Assembly (NCBI GenBank): GCA_023269235.1
Contig: JAHFTW010000008.1
Location: 1 to 64,000 of the forward strand
DNA: 64,000 nt
Direction: 5' to 3'
Origin: Thermoplasmata archaeon
Lineage (GTDB): Archaea; Thermoplasmatota; E2; JACPAO01; JAHFTW01
Below the pieces are notes generated by a model. It was not told where the DNA came from and searched no databases. It saw only the letters and a program-made list of their open reading frames with translations. This document shows positions 1-9,808 of the stretch, one piece after another (position 1 is the stretch's first letter; every line of letters starts with the position of its first letter). A program made the translations under genes and the position numbers.

Positions 1-1786
1 CCGTCTTGCGCTCGACGGCGACGCGATCCGAGAGGACAAAGTCGGCGACCTCGAGCTGGCGCGCCTCCAGGAGCGCCCCCAGGTCGTGGAGGTGGCGCAC
101 GATGGCGCCGTACTGCTCACGGTGGTCGTACAGGATCCGAGGCCCGGCTGGCGGCTTGGGGGGCGCCTCCGGAGGCCGCTGCGCGAGCGTCGCCTGCTGG
201 GGTCCCGCACTCGGCGGCCGCGTCGTGAGCGTCCCGCGCAGGCCCTGGAGCTCGCGCACCATCTGCTGCTCCTTGCGCCGGCTCGACCAGTGCGCGGCCT
301 CGTCCTGGGTGCCCTTCGTCATCAGGACGACGACGCGGCCCTCGCGGGAGCGCCCGGTGCGGCCGCGGCGCTGGATGGACCGAATCTCGCTCGGGATGGG
401 CTCGAAGAAGACCACCAGGTCGGTGGCCGGGATGTCGAGGCCCTCCTCCGCCACGCTGGTGGCGACAAGGACGTTGACGTCGCCGGCCTTGAAGCGCTCG
501 ATGGTGGCCTTCTGCTCCTTCTGGGTGAGGCCGTCCTGCCCGCCACGCTTCCCTTGGCCGACGAAAAGGACCGGCTTGACCCCGGGCAGCGTCGCCAGGT
601 GCTTCGAGACAAGCTCGCACGTGCTGCGGTAGTGCGTGAAGACGATGACCTTCGCGGCCGGGTCCTTCGCGAGCTGCTGCTGGACGAGCGTCCCCGTGCG
701 GCCCAGCTTCGGGTTCTCGGCGCCATCCGCCTTCGCGATGGCGAACGCCTCGTTCACGCGGACATCGTCGGCGACGGCCCTCGTCGCCTTGCTGGGCTTG
801 GCACCGCTGGCCTCGGTGCGGACGCCTAAGATGTACTCGGCGACGGCGGCGGAGCCCTGCGTCTCGGCGAGCTCAATGGCGTGCAGGATCTTGATGGCCT
901 GGGCCTGCAGCGAGAGGCCAGCGTACCACGACGGGTCGGCGTTCGCCGTCTTGGCGAGTTTGGCCTGCAGGATGCCGGCGAGCTCCAGCAGCTCGCGCCG
1001 CGTCGGCTTGCTGGCGGCAGACCGCAGGAGGCCGCTGGTCTTGAGGGCCCGCACCCGCTCGGCGAGGGCCTCGTTGAGCTTCTGCGAGACGCGGGCCATG
1101 CTGGGCGGGAGGGGAAGCGTCTCCCATTCCATGGCGATGTCCTGCACGTACGGCGCGACGTCCGTGTCGTTCGGGGTGCGGATCTCGACGTGCGCGAGGC
1201 CCAGCCATTGGCGCACCTCCTCGATCTTGCGCAGGTCGTGGCCGGGGCTGGCGGTCAGGCCGAGGCGGCGCCCTTTCGGATTCCGCTTCAGGAGTTCCTG
1301 GCCGATGAAGGTGTACGCGTAGTCGCCGACGCCGCGGTGGGCCTCGTCGAAGACGACCCAATCCAGCTTGGCGGGGTCGAGCCGCTGGCCGACGAGGTCG
1401 TTCTGGATGACCTGCGGGGTCGCGACGACGATGCCGGAGGCTCCGTACGCGGCGGCGCGCTTGGTGGGCGCCTGGTCCCCAGTGAGGGCGTGAACCCGAT
1501 CGTCCCAGGGCGGCGCCAGGACTGCGCGCAGGAACGCGGCGTGCTGCTCCACCAGCGGCTTCGTCGGGGCGAGGAAGAGCACACGCTCGGCGCCGGCCTG
1601 CATCCCGTCAGCGAGGGCGAGGAGGGCGACGACGGTCTTGCCCATCCCGGTCGGGAGGACGACGAGCGTGTCCTGCTTGCCCGCGATGCGGGCAAGGTTG
1701 GCCTGGAACCCGCGGAACTCCACCACCCCTGGCTTGAGCAGGGGGTGGGTCACGTGCACACGCCGACGCATGCGCGCGCCATGCAT
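1..1786 (-). CDS. hef: Hef-like XPF-family helicase-nuclease (3' end truncated by window edge)
   Basis: My minus-strand translation runs off the window, so it is absent from the ORF track: ..FRGFQANLARIAGKQDTLVVLPTGMGKTVVALLAL..VVFDEAHRGVGDYAYTFIG..VATSVAEEGLDIPATDLVVFFEP..QRRGRTGR.. then ERCC4-like ILYDHREQYGAIVRHL..VADFVLSDRVAVERKT. Confidence 0.9.
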   Translation of the reverse strand, partial: MHGARMRRRVHVTHPLLKPGVVEFRGFQANLARIAGKQDTLVVLPTGMGKTVVALLALADGMQAGAERVLFLAPTKPLVEQHAAFLRAVLAPPWDDRVHALTGDQAPTKRAAAYGASGIVVATPQVIQNDLVGQRLDPAKLDWVVFDEAHRGVGDYAYTFIGQELLKRNPKGRRLGLTASPGHDLRKIEEVRQWLGLAHVEIRTPNDTDVAPYVQDIAMEWETLPLPPSMARVSQKLNEALAERVRALKTSGLLRSAASKPTRRELLELAGILQAKLAKTANADPSWYAGLSLQAQAIKILHAIELAETQGSAAVAEYILGVRTEASGAKPSKATRAVADDVRVNEAFAIAKADGAENPKLGRTGTLVQQQLAKDPAAKVIVFTHYRSTCELVSKHLATLPGVKPVLFVGQGKRGGQDGLTQKEQKATIERFKAGDVNVLVATSVAEEGLDIPATDLVVFFEPIPSEIRSIQRRGRTGRSREGRVVVLMTKGTQDEAAHWSSRRKEQQMVRELQGLRGTLTTRPPSAGPQQATLAQRPPEAPPKPPAGPRILYDHREQYGAIVRHLHDLGALLEARQLEVADFVLSDRVAVERKT

Positions 1787-1997
1787 AACGGATGCGGGAG
1801 AGCACAGTGAATGTGGCCCCGACCCCTTGGCTTCGACTGCGACCCCTCCGTTTCCTGTGCGACCCCGCGACACCGTCGCCCGCCCGTCGGCCTGTTCGCG
1901 TCTTGCCTTATACCGGACCCCCGGCTGGCACGAGATTGCAGTGGTTTCGCCTTCCTCCGCGTCACGTCCTTCCTCCGGTGACGGCTCCTCCCTCTCC

Positions 1998-4103
1998 ATG
2001 CCGCAGCTCACGCTGCAGGACGCCCAGTTGCTGGGAAAATGGGACTCGTTCCTGCAGGACTACGTCAAGGCGAAAATCCAGCAAGCCGCCCTCGACTACC
2101 CAGAGACGCGCTCCGTCGAGGTCGCCTTCACGGACATCCAGCTGCGCGACCCCGACCTCGCCAACTACCTCCTCCACAAACCGTCCCAAGCCATCCGTGT
2201 CGGCACCCAGGCGATGGCGCAGATTGACGTCGTCATTGAACCGCGCCCCAAGCTCCACCTGCGCATCACGGGACTCCCGGAGTCGCAGCGCTACCTTCCC
2301 CGCGCCCTGCGCAGCGAGCACCTCGGGAAGTTCCTCGCCATCGATGGCCTCGTCAAGAAGGTCACCGAGGTCCGCCCCACCGTCCTCGAGGCGGTCTTCG
2401 AGTGCAAGGTCTGCACGACGCGCGTCCACCTCGTCCAGGAGGAGGAATTTCTGCAAGAGCCGGTCCTGTGCGAGACCTGCGACGCCCAGCGTCCCTGGCG
2501 CTTCTTGGAGGAGGAATCGCGCTACATCGACCACCAGAAGGTCGAGATCCAGGAAGCCCCCGAAGGGCTGCGCGGCGGCTCCCAGCCCGAACGCCTCACC
2601 ATCCACATGCAGGACGACCTCGTGCACCGCGTCGCCCCCGGCGACCGCGTCCGCCTCAACGGCATCCTCATCACGCAGCCGCGCCGCAGCGGCAACAACA
2701 AGCGCGTCGAGTTCAACAAGATCCTCACCACCGTGAGCATCGAACTGCAGCAGCAGGTCTTCCAGGAGATCGAGCTCACCGCCGAGGATGACGACGCCAT
2801 CCTGACGCTCTCCGAGGACCCGCGCATCTACGAGCGCCTGCGCGCCAGCTTCGCCCCCACCATCCACGGCATGGAGACCGAGAAGGACGCCCTCATCATG
2901 AGCCTCTTCGGAGGCGTCGAGAAGACCTACAAGGACGGGAGCCACAACCGCGGCGACATCCACGTGCTCCTCGTGGGCGACCCCGGTGTCGCCAAGTCGC
3001 AGCTCCTGCGCTACCTGAGCAAGATCGCCCCGCGCGCCATCTTCACGAGCGGCAAGGGCGCAAGCGCCGCCGGCCTCACCGCCGCCGCTGTCAAGGACGA
3101 GTTCGGCGAAGGGCAGTGGACCCTGGAGGCCGGCGCCCTCGTCCTCGCCGACCGCGGCATCGCCTGCATCGACGAGCTGGACAAGATGGAGAAGAACGAC
3201 CAGTCCAGCATGCACCAGGCGATGGAGCAACAGGAGATCAGCATCGCCAAGGCCGGCATCTCGGCCACCCTGAAGTCCCGCTGCGCCGTCGTGGGCGCCG
3301 CCAACCCCAAGATGGGCCGCTTCGACGAGTTCACGCCCATCCACGAGCAGATCAACATGCCCCCGGCCTTGCTGAGCCGCTTCGACCTCATCTTCAGCAT
3401 CACGGACAAGCCCAACCGCGACAAGGACACCCTCCTCGCGAACCACATCCTGCGCACCCACCAGGCCGGAGAGGTGCGCGAACACCGCCGCAGCAACCCG
3501 ACGGGCGCCTACACGCTCGAGGACGAGGAGGCGATGGCGCAACGCATCAAGCCCGACCTGGACGCCGAACTCCTGCGCAAGTACGTCGCCTACGCCAAGA
3601 CCCGCATCTTCCCTGTCCTCACCGACGAGGCGCTTGCCCGCATCCAGGCCTACTACGTCGATTTGCGCGCGAGCGCGGGGGACTCCATCCCGCTCACGGC
3701 CCGTCAGCTCGAAGCATTCGTGCGCATCGCCGAGGCCTCCGCCCGCATCCGCTTGAGCCAGGAGGCGACCCTCCAGGACGCCGAGCGCGCCATCCGGCTC
3801 GTCGAGAGCTACCTGCGCAGCGTCGGCGTGGACCGCGAGACAGGCAAGTTCGACATCGACGTCATCGCCACCGGCGTCAGCCACAGCCAGCAGGACCGCC
3901 TGCGCGCCATCCTCGAGGTCGTCCGCACGCTCTCAAAGGAGAACGCCGAGAAGGGCTACGCCAAGGAGGAGGACATCCTCCGGGAGGCCGGCCGCCAGGG
4001 CATCCAGGCGGACGCCGTGCGCAAGGCGCTCGAGACGCTGTCGCGCAACTACTCGGTGTACGCCAAAGGCGGAGCCGGGACGTTTGCCCCGATGAACCCG
4101 TAG
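1998..4103 (+). CDS. mcm: Replicative minichromosome maintenance (MCM) helicase
   Basis: ORF 1638-4103, likely start MPQLTLQDAQLL; GDPGVAKSQLLRYL Walker A, CIDELDKM Walker B, LLSRFDLIF arginine finger. Confidence 0.96.
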   Translation: MPQLTLQDAQLLGKWDSFLQDYVKAKIQQAALDYPETRSVEVAFTDIQLRDPDLANYLLHKPSQAIRVGTQAMAQIDVVIEPRPKLHLRITGLPESQRYLPRALRSEHLGKFLAIDGLVKKVTEVRPTVLEAVFECKVCTTRVHLVQEEEFLQEPVLCETCDAQRPWRFLEEESRYIDHQKVEIQEAPEGLRGGSQPERLTIHMQDDLVHRVAPGDRVRLNGILITQPRRSGNNKRVEFNKILTTVSIELQQQVFQEIELTAEDDDAILTLSEDPRIYERLRASFAPTIHGMETEKDALIMSLFGGVEKTYKDGSHNRGDIHVLLVGDPGVAKSQLLRYLSKIAPRAIFTSGKGASAAGLTAAAVKDEFGEGQWTLEAGALVLADRGIACIDELDKMEKNDQSSMHQAMEQQEISIAKAGISATLKSRCAVVGAANPKMGRFDEFTPIHEQINMPPALLSRFDLIFSITDKPNRDKDTLLANHILRTHQAGEVREHRRSNPTGAYTLEDEEAMAQRIKPDLDAELLRKYVAYAKTRIFPVLTDEALARIQAYYVDLRASAGDSIPLTARQLEAFVRIAEASARIRLSQEATLQDAERAIRLVESYLRSVGVDRETGKFDIDVIATGVSHSQQDRLRAILEVVRTLSKENAEKGYAKEEDILREAGRQGIQADAVRKALETLSRNYSVYAKGGAGTFAPMNP

Positions 4104-4159
4104 CCGAAGCGCCCGACCCCTGAACCTATGTAGGAGAAGGAAGTCGGCGCGGCATCCGC

Positions 4160-4471
4160 ATGACCGCCGACGGGTTCGCCGCCAAGAACTACCAGCAGGG
4201 GCTGCAGCGCCTGCTCGCGGCGTGCGACGTCGAGCTCATCGGCACCCGCCACCAGGAAGGCAAGCTGCGCCTGGACGTGACCGCCTCGTTCTACGATGGC
4301 CTTCGCGTGGACGCCGCGACCCTCCAGTTCTACCTCCGCTCCTGCACGGTCGCGAACCTCGTCGGCAAGCGCACCGTGGACCTTGCCATCGGCCTCGGAC
4401 TTGTCGAGCCAACGAACATCCTCGTCATCGGCGGGGTCCCGCACGCCCAGCTTCTCGTCATGGAGCCCTAG
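4160..4471 (+). CDS. DUF424 family protein
   Basis: 103 aa; VANLVGKRTVDLAIGLGLVEPTNILVIGGVPHAQLLVME matches the archaeal DUF424 pattern. Confidence 0.8.
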   Translation: MTADGFAAKNYQQGLQRLLAACDVELIGTRHQEGKLRLDVTASFYDGLRVDAATLQFYLRSCTVANLVGKRTVDLAIGLGLVEPTNILVIGGVPHAQLLVMEP

Positions 4472-4472
4472 C

Positions 4473-5546
4473 ATGATGATGTGCGTGGAGTGCGGCGCGC
4501 AGTCGGAGCGGCTCATCGGCGGCTCCTGCGCATCCTGCTTCGCCAAGAAGACCGAACTCCTGTCGGCTCCGCTCGTGCTGGATGTTGAGCTGTGCGCGCA
4601 CTGCGATGCCCGCCTCATCGGCAACACCTGGAACGACCCCGACGAGGGCGTGCCCATCCAGTGGATCCGCGAGGAGGCCGTCCGCGGTGCCGTCCGGTCC
4701 CACGCCAAAGTGCACGCCCCCGTCGTGGTCCTCACCGAGAGCGCCCAGGACGAGAAGCACTCCACGTTCACGGTCGTGATGACTGGCGACGTGGACGGCG
4801 TCCCCGTGGAGGCGCGCCGCGAGGTGCTCGCCCGCCTGCGCCGCAGCGTCTGCGACCGCTGCAGCAAGATGTTCGGCGGCTACTATGCGGCCATCATCCA
4901 GTTCCGCGCGACGGGCCGTGACGTGCGCCCCGAGGAGATCCAGCGCGCCCACCGCGTCATCGGCGACGAGCTGGACCGCCTGCGCGCCAACGGCAACCGC
5001 GAGGCCTTCCTCACCAAGTCCGGCGCCGTCCCCGGCGGGTTCGACTACTACATCGGCGACATCGAGGCCGGCCGCATCCTCTCCAAGGAGGTCGCCCGCC
5101 GCCTGGGGGCCACCGTCATCGAGACCGCGAAGCTCGCGGGCCGCAAGCTCGGCGTGGACCTCTACCGCGTCACGTTCCTGGTGCGCATCGAACTCTACTC
5201 GGAGTCGGATTTCGCCCTGTACGGCGAGGAGATCGTGCAGGTGCTGAGCGTCAACAAAGGCCGTGCCGTAATCTTGCGCCTGCAGGGCAACAAGAAGGAC
5301 CGCGCGGAGGTCGAGGACCTCAAGCGCCTTGGCGGACCCGATGTCCTCCAGGAGGCGGTCCTCGTCAGCCACGACGCGACGAACTTCCAGGTCCTCGACC
5401 CGGTGAGCCTCAAGACGGTCGACCTGCCCAAGCCGGTCGGCTACGAACTCGAGGCCGGAGCGACGACGCTGTGGGTCCTGCGCCACGAAGAGCGCCTTTG
5501 GCTCCCCGCCGTCATCCCCAACGCCTGGCGCGCAAGCCTCAAATAA
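4473..5546 (+). CDS. NMD3-like ribosome biogenesis protein
   Basis: N-terminal CxxC zinc motifs (MMMCVECG..GGSCASC..ELCAHCDARLIG) and NMD3-like body. Confidence 0.85.
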   Translation: MMMCVECGAQSERLIGGSCASCFAKKTELLSAPLVLDVELCAHCDARLIGNTWNDPDEGVPIQWIREEAVRGAVRSHAKVHAPVVVLTESAQDEKHSTFTVVMTGDVDGVPVEARREVLARLRRSVCDRCSKMFGGYYAAIIQFRATGRDVRPEEIQRAHRVIGDELDRLRANGNREAFLTKSGAVPGGFDYYIGDIEAGRILSKEVARRLGATVIETAKLAGRKLGVDLYRVTFLVRIELYSESDFALYGEEIVQVLSVNKGRAVILRLQGNKKDRAEVEDLKRLGGPDVLQEAVLVSHDATNFQVLDPVSLKTVDLPKPVGYELEAGATTLWVLRHEERLWLPAVIPNAWRASLK

Positions 5547-5584
5547 GGGCTGCGACAAACGAAGTCTTGCGGGGCTTTTGTTCA

Positions 5585-5974
5585 GTGTCACAGCGCATCC
5601 TGACCCTTGAGGATTTGGCGATGGCCGTCTCGAACCGCATCGGTGTCGAGGAAGAGGACGCCATGCGCGACGCGAACTTCGTCATGGACATCTTCGGCTT
5701 CGACGACCGCGTCATCGACAACGTCCTGGAGCCCGAGGACCGCCAGCTCTTCTACATCCTTGAAGAGGAAGGCATGCTCACCACCGAGCGCGAGGAGACC
5801 ACGCTCTACGACGGCCGTGAGTGGCGCACCCACTACTGGCTCTTCAAGCGCAGCTCCGTCTTCCTCATGTCCGAGGAGGAGCGCGAGGTGCGCCGCCGCA
5901 AGAAGGCGCAGCCGACCGAGGCCACCGTGTACGGCCAGGTCACCGACGACATGTGGGCCAGTCGCCAAATCTGA
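5585..5974 (+). CDS. Conserved archaeal protein (DUF6015-like)
   Basis: GTG start; MSVSQRILTLEDLAMAVSNRIGVEEEDAMRDANFVMDIFGFDDRVIDNVL. Confidence 0.65.
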   Translation: MSQRILTLEDLAMAVSNRIGVEEEDAMRDANFVMDIFGFDDRVIDNVLEPEDRQLFYILEEEGMLTTEREETTLYDGREWRTHYWLFKRSSVFLMSEEEREVRRRKKAQPTEATVYGQVTDDMWASRQI

Positions 5975-6048
5975 CGACTTCCCTTCCGTTTCCGTCGTTT
6001 CGCCCCACCCGTCCCAACCCCTTTGTGTGCCCGAGCGCTTGCCCTCTT

Positions 6049-8019
6049 GTGGTGCGCCTCCCTTACCAGCCCCGTCCGGGGCAGGAGGAGATGGGACGCG
6101 CCATCCGGGACGTTCAGGCCAACCAGCGTCACCTCCTCGTCGAGGCGGGCACAGGCACCGGCAAGACGGTCGTCGCCCTCGCGGCCAGCCTGGAGTCCTG
6201 CCGCGACGACGGACGGCGGCTCGTCTGGGCGTGCCGCACCAACAGCCAGCAAGCCCAGGTCGCTTCCGAGCACGCGGCCCTGCAGGACGCCGGCCTCGAT
6301 CCGGGGCTGCTCATCCCGTTCATGGGGCGACGCCACTACTGCCCGCTCCTGCGCTCCGACGCCCGCTTCGCCGACGGCACCGCCGAAGAGCTGGGTCGCC
6401 TTTGCCGGGACGCCAAGAAACGCGCCACCGAGGAGGTCCAGGGCGGCAAGCCCGTCGAAGGAGCTTGCCCCTTCTACGCCAAGCTCCTGCGCGACGGACC
6501 CGACCCCGTCGAAGCGTTGCTGCGCGGCGGCGGCCTCTCTGGCACAGCTTTGGGGGCCCGCGTCGAGGAGGCCGGCTCCTGCCCGTACGAGGCGCTCAAG
6601 CTCCTCATGCCGAAGGCGAACGCCGTCTCCGTGCCCTTGGTCTTCGTCTTGGACGACCGTCTGCGCCGCACCCTTCTGGACTGGATGGGCGTCCCCGCCA
6701 ACGAATGCCACCTCCTCCTCGACGAGGCGCATCACCTTCCCGAGGCGGCTCGTGAGCACGCAAGCCCTCGCCTCACCTCCATGACCGTTCAGCGCGCCAT
6801 GAAGGAGGCGGACGAGTTGCAGGACCCGGTGCTTGGCGGGACGACCCTCACAAGGGGCCTTCTGGAGGCCGTGCTGGGCGCCATCCACCGCCTCGCGGCG
6901 GAGCACGTGCAAGGCGAGGACGGCCTGGTCCCGCCCGGGGCGCTGGACGAGGAGTTGCTGCAGAAGCTCCGGGTCGCAACGCCGCAGCTGCAGCGCCTCG
7001 CCACCGACCTGGGTCGCTGGGGCGACGTGGTCCGGGAGAGCCGCCGCAAGGTCGGCCGCCTGCCCCGTTCCTACCTCGCCGCCGTCGCGGGGTTCCTGGA
7101 CGCGTGGCTCGCCACGCGCGACCATCCAACCGTGCAGCTCGTCGAGTCGGGGTCGAATCCCTCCCTTGAACTCTACCTCCTTGACCCGTCCGCCGTCCTC
7201 GGGTGGCTTGGCGAGTTTGCGAGTACGGTCCAGATGAGCGGCACCCTCGACCCGCTCGACGAGCACCGCCTGCTGTGCGGCCTAGACCCTGCATCCACGC
7301 GGCTTCTGCGCATCGCCAGCCCGTTCCAGCGGGAGCGGCTGCGCATCTACGGCGTCGAGGGCATCCAGCGCCGCTTCGACGCCCTCCAGAAGGAACCGAC
7401 CCTCGTGGCGCGCCAGCAAGAGGTGGCCAACGAGGTCCTCGCGCGCTGCCCAGGCCGGACGGGACTGTTCTTCCCAAGCCACAAGATGCTCGCGGACTAC
7501 CTGGAGGAAGGATTCCTGCACGACGTGGGGCGCCCGCTCTTTCGCGAGGAGCCCGGGATGGGCCAGAAGGACCTGCTGGAGCTCGTCGCCGCGTTCCGCA
7601 CCGACCCCTCCGGGCGCGGGCTGCTGCTTGCCGTCCTGGGAGGCCGCCTCACCGAGGGCATGGACTACCCCGGGCGCGACATGGAGCACCTTCTCCTGTT
7701 CGGGGTCCCTTATCCGAGGCCGTCGGCGCGCAGCCAGGCGCTCGTCCACCACTACGACCGCGTCGCGGGCAACGGCTGGATGGTCGCCGTGCACAACCCG
7801 GTCGGCCGCACGCTGCGGCAGGCCATTGGCCGCCTCATCCGCGGCCCCGAGGACCGCGGCACCGCCGTCATCTTGGACGACCGCGCGGTGCGATTCCATT
7901 CCCATCTTCCGGGTTTGCGGATGATCGCAGAAGCCCGACAGATGGTGCCTCCTGACGGCATGGCGGACGCCGATGGCTATCGAACCGCGGACGAAATCGC
8001 TCAGGAGAGGCCTTCCTGA
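6049..8019 (+). CDS. xpd: XPD/Rad3-type Fe-S superfamily 2 DNA helicase
   Basis: EAGTGTGKT Walker A, DEAHH box, QAIGRLIR motif VI, four spaced Cys (HYCPL, RLCRD, GACPF, GSCPY) of the Fe-S domain. Confidence 0.92.
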   Translation: MVRLPYQPRPGQEEMGRAIRDVQANQRHLLVEAGTGTGKTVVALAASLESCRDDGRRLVWACRTNSQQAQVASEHAALQDAGLDPGLLIPFMGRRHYCPLLRSDARFADGTAEELGRLCRDAKKRATEEVQGGKPVEGACPFYAKLLRDGPDPVEALLRGGGLSGTALGARVEEAGSCPYEALKLLMPKANAVSVPLVFVLDDRLRRTLLDWMGVPANECHLLLDEAHHLPEAAREHASPRLTSMTVQRAMKEADELQDPVLGGTTLTRGLLEAVLGAIHRLAAEHVQGEDGLVPPGALDEELLQKLRVATPQLQRLATDLGRWGDVVRESRRKVGRLPRSYLAAVAGFLDAWLATRDHPTVQLVESGSNPSLELYLLDPSAVLGWLGEFASTVQMSGTLDPLDEHRLLCGLDPASTRLLRIASPFQRERLRIYGVEGIQRRFDALQKEPTLVARQQEVANEVLARCPGRTGLFFPSHKMLADYLEEGFLHDVGRPLFREEPGMGQKDLLELVAAFRTDPSGRGLLLAVLGGRLTEGMDYPGRDMEHLLLFGVPYPRPSARSQALVHHYDRVAGNGWMVAVHNPVGRTLRQAIGRLIRGPEDRGTAVILDDRAVRFHSHLPGLRMIAEARQMVPPDGMADADGYRTADEIAQERPS

Positions 8020-8067
8020 ACAAAGAGAAAAGGGAATACCTTTATATCCACAGGAAGTGGAGGTTTC

Positions 8068-8174
8068 TACGGAAGAGACGGGCTGGAGTAGTAGTGCATC
8101 CCATCCCCTCCTCGTGAGGCCAGCCACCCTTCCTCGGCGGGGCGAGTCCGTTTCGGGCTCGCTCCGCCGTTTTT
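8068..8174 (+). ncRNA. Candidate structured non-coding RNA (TATA-like box upstream, terminator-like hairpin at 3' end)
   Basis: ctttatatcc at 8040-8049; GGCTGG(8081-8086)/CCAGCC(8120-8125) stem; 12-bp stem CGGCGGGGCGAG/CTCGCTCCGCCG (8135-8169) then TTTTT; no convincing ORF. Confidence 0.35.
8135..8174 (+). terminator. Terminator-like hairpin between convergent xpd and pyrI
   Basis: 12-bp stem with one G-U, 11-nt loop, T5 tract. Confidence 0.65.
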
Positions 8175-8224
8175 CGCTCTCGTGCTTATGCTGGCGCTAG
8201 GCATCTATGCTGCGACGGAGCGCC

Positions 8225-8515
8225 CTACCAGGTCGTCTTGCTCGCGACGTCGTAGTTGCGGATGACGCTGAGCGTGCCGTGCTTGCTGAGCGCCTTGACC
8301 TTGACGACGTCGGCGGCAGAGAGCTCGATGTCCTCGAACTTCAGGACGTCCTTGGGGCCGCCACGGCCCGAAGGCAGGTTGAGCGCCACCGAGACGACCT
8401 TGTTCGAGCCCTTGATGGGGTGGCCGAGCGCCGTGAGGATGGCCAGCGCCTTGCCGGGCTCGACGTGGTCGAGGACGGTGCCGTTGCGGATGGGGACGAT
8501 CTTGAACTCCTTCAT
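8225..8515 (-). CDS. pyrI: Aspartate carbamoyltransferase regulatory subunit, allosteric domain only
   Basis: MKEFKIVPIRNGTVLDHVEPGKAL..SVALNLPSGRGGPKDVLKFEDIELS..VIRNYDVASKTTW*; C-terminal zinc domain absent. Confidence 0.92.
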   Translation of the reverse strand: MKEFKIVPIRNGTVLDHVEPGKALAILTALGHPIKGSNKVVSVALNLPSGRGGPKDVLKFEDIELSAADVVKVKALSKHGTLSVIRNYDVASKTTW

Positions 8516-9408
8516 GCGGATTTCTCCAAGAGGCTGGCCAGGACGGCCATGCGGACAGGGACGCCACTCCGGGCTTGGTCAAAATACTTGGCCGCCGGGA
8601 GGGCGTCCACGTCGGTCGCGACCTCGTCCACGCGCGGCAGCGGGTGCAAGACGATGGCCTGGCTCTTCGTGCGCTTGAGGAGGGCCGCGTCCACGACGAA
8701 GGAGCCCTTCACGGCGTCGTACTCCTTGCCGTCGGCGAAGCGCTCCTTCTGGATGCGCGTGACGTAGAGGACATCGCAGGCCGCCGCGGCCTCGTCGAGC
8801 GTGGACGCGGGGCACTTGGCGGCCAGCTCCTTGGGCAGCTCCAGCCCAGGTGCTGCGACCGAGACGGGTTTGGCGCCCACGCGCAGAAGCGCGGGGACAA
8901 GGCTGTGCACGGTGCGGCCATGCTTGAGGTCCCCGACGAGGCCCACTTTGAGGCCCGCGAGCGTGCCCTTGTGCTTGCGCATCGTGTAGAGGTCGAGCAC
9001 GGTCTGCGTCGGGTGCTCACCCGGGCCGTCGCCGGCGTTGACGATGGGGACCGACGAGACCGCCTTGGCGCGGTCGGCGGCGCCCTTAACGGGGTGGCGC
9101 ATGACGATGCAGTCGGCGTAGCCGGCGAGCATCCGGATGGTGTCTTCCAGCGTCTCCCCTTTGGCGCTCGAGGTCGTGGCGGGGTCGGTGAAGCCGATGA
9201 CGCGGGCCCCGAGGCGGTGGGCGGCGGCCTCGAAGCTGAGGCGCGTGCGGGTGCTTGGCTCAAAGAAGGCGGTGCAGACGATGCGACCCTCCAGCATCGC
9301 GGCGGAACGGGGGGCCGGCTCGCGGTCGAAAAAGGCGGCGCGGTCGAGGAGCCCGGCCAGGTCGCCGTCGTCCAGGTCGTGGATGCTGGTCAGGTGGCGC
9401 AGTCCCAT
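8512..9408 (-). CDS. pyrB: Aspartate carbamoyltransferase catalytic subunit
   Basis: FFEPSTRTRLSFE, HPTQTVLDLYT, LHPLPRVDE; stop overlaps pyrI start (ATGA). Confidence 0.96.
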   Translation of the reverse strand: MGLRHLTSIHDLDDGDLAGLLDRAAFFDREPAPRSAAMLEGRIVCTAFFEPSTRTRLSFEAAAHRLGARVIGFTDPATTSSAKGETLEDTIRMLAGYADCIVMRHPVKGAADRAKAVSSVPIVNAGDGPGEHPTQTVLDLYTMRKHKGTLAGLKVGLVGDLKHGRTVHSLVPALLRVGAKPVSVAAPGLELPKELAAKCPASTLDEAAAACDVLYVTRIQKERFADGKEYDAVKGSFVVDAALLKRTKSQAIVLHPLPRVDEVATDVDALPAAKYFDQARSGVPVRMAVLASLLEKSA

Positions 9409-9544
9409 CGGCTCCTCCAGCCCATCCGACACGCCAGGGGGTGATGAAGGTGGTGAGAGGGAGGCGCGCAGGGCCTTGCTCACCTCAACGCAGGACTTAT
9501 CAAGAGGCCCCAAGTCGCGCGAAATGCCCGGGTCCAGAGAAACC

Positions 9545-9617
9545 GGGTCCGTGGTCTAGCGGTCATGACAGCGCTCTTACAAAGCGCGAGCCGCAGGTTC
9601 GATTCCTGCCGGACCCA
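9545..9617 (+). tRNA. tRNA-Val (anticodon TAC)
   Basis: Cloverleaf: acceptor GGGTCCG/CGGACCC, anticodon arm GCGCT-CTTACAA-AGCGC, T arm with GGTTCGATTCC. Confidence 0.92.
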
Positions 9618-9639
9618 CTAGGCCCACCCTCTTCCTCAT

Positions 9640-9712
9640 AGCCCCGTAGTCTAGCGGTCAAGGATAGGGGCCTCTGGAGCCTTTGGCGATGGTTCGAATC
9701 CGTCCGGGGCTA
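9640..9712 (+). tRNA. tRNA-Gln (anticodon CTG)
   Basis: Acceptor AGCCCCG/CGGGGCT, anticodon loop CTCTGGA, T loop TTCGAAT. Confidence 0.9.
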
Positions 9713-9808
9713 CTGCAATCGGAGCGTCGCGCGCCAGTCACCAGGCGTTTTGGAGCACCTCCGGAACTCCACGCCCAACCGGCCGATACCTCGTTTCCTT
9801 TCCTCCAG

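Noticed and set aside
1962-3884. 640-aa minus-strand ORF antisense to MCM
   Set aside because: High-GC shadow ORF; composition is Val/Gly/Asp/Glu/Leu biased with no domains, while the plus strand encodes clear MCM.
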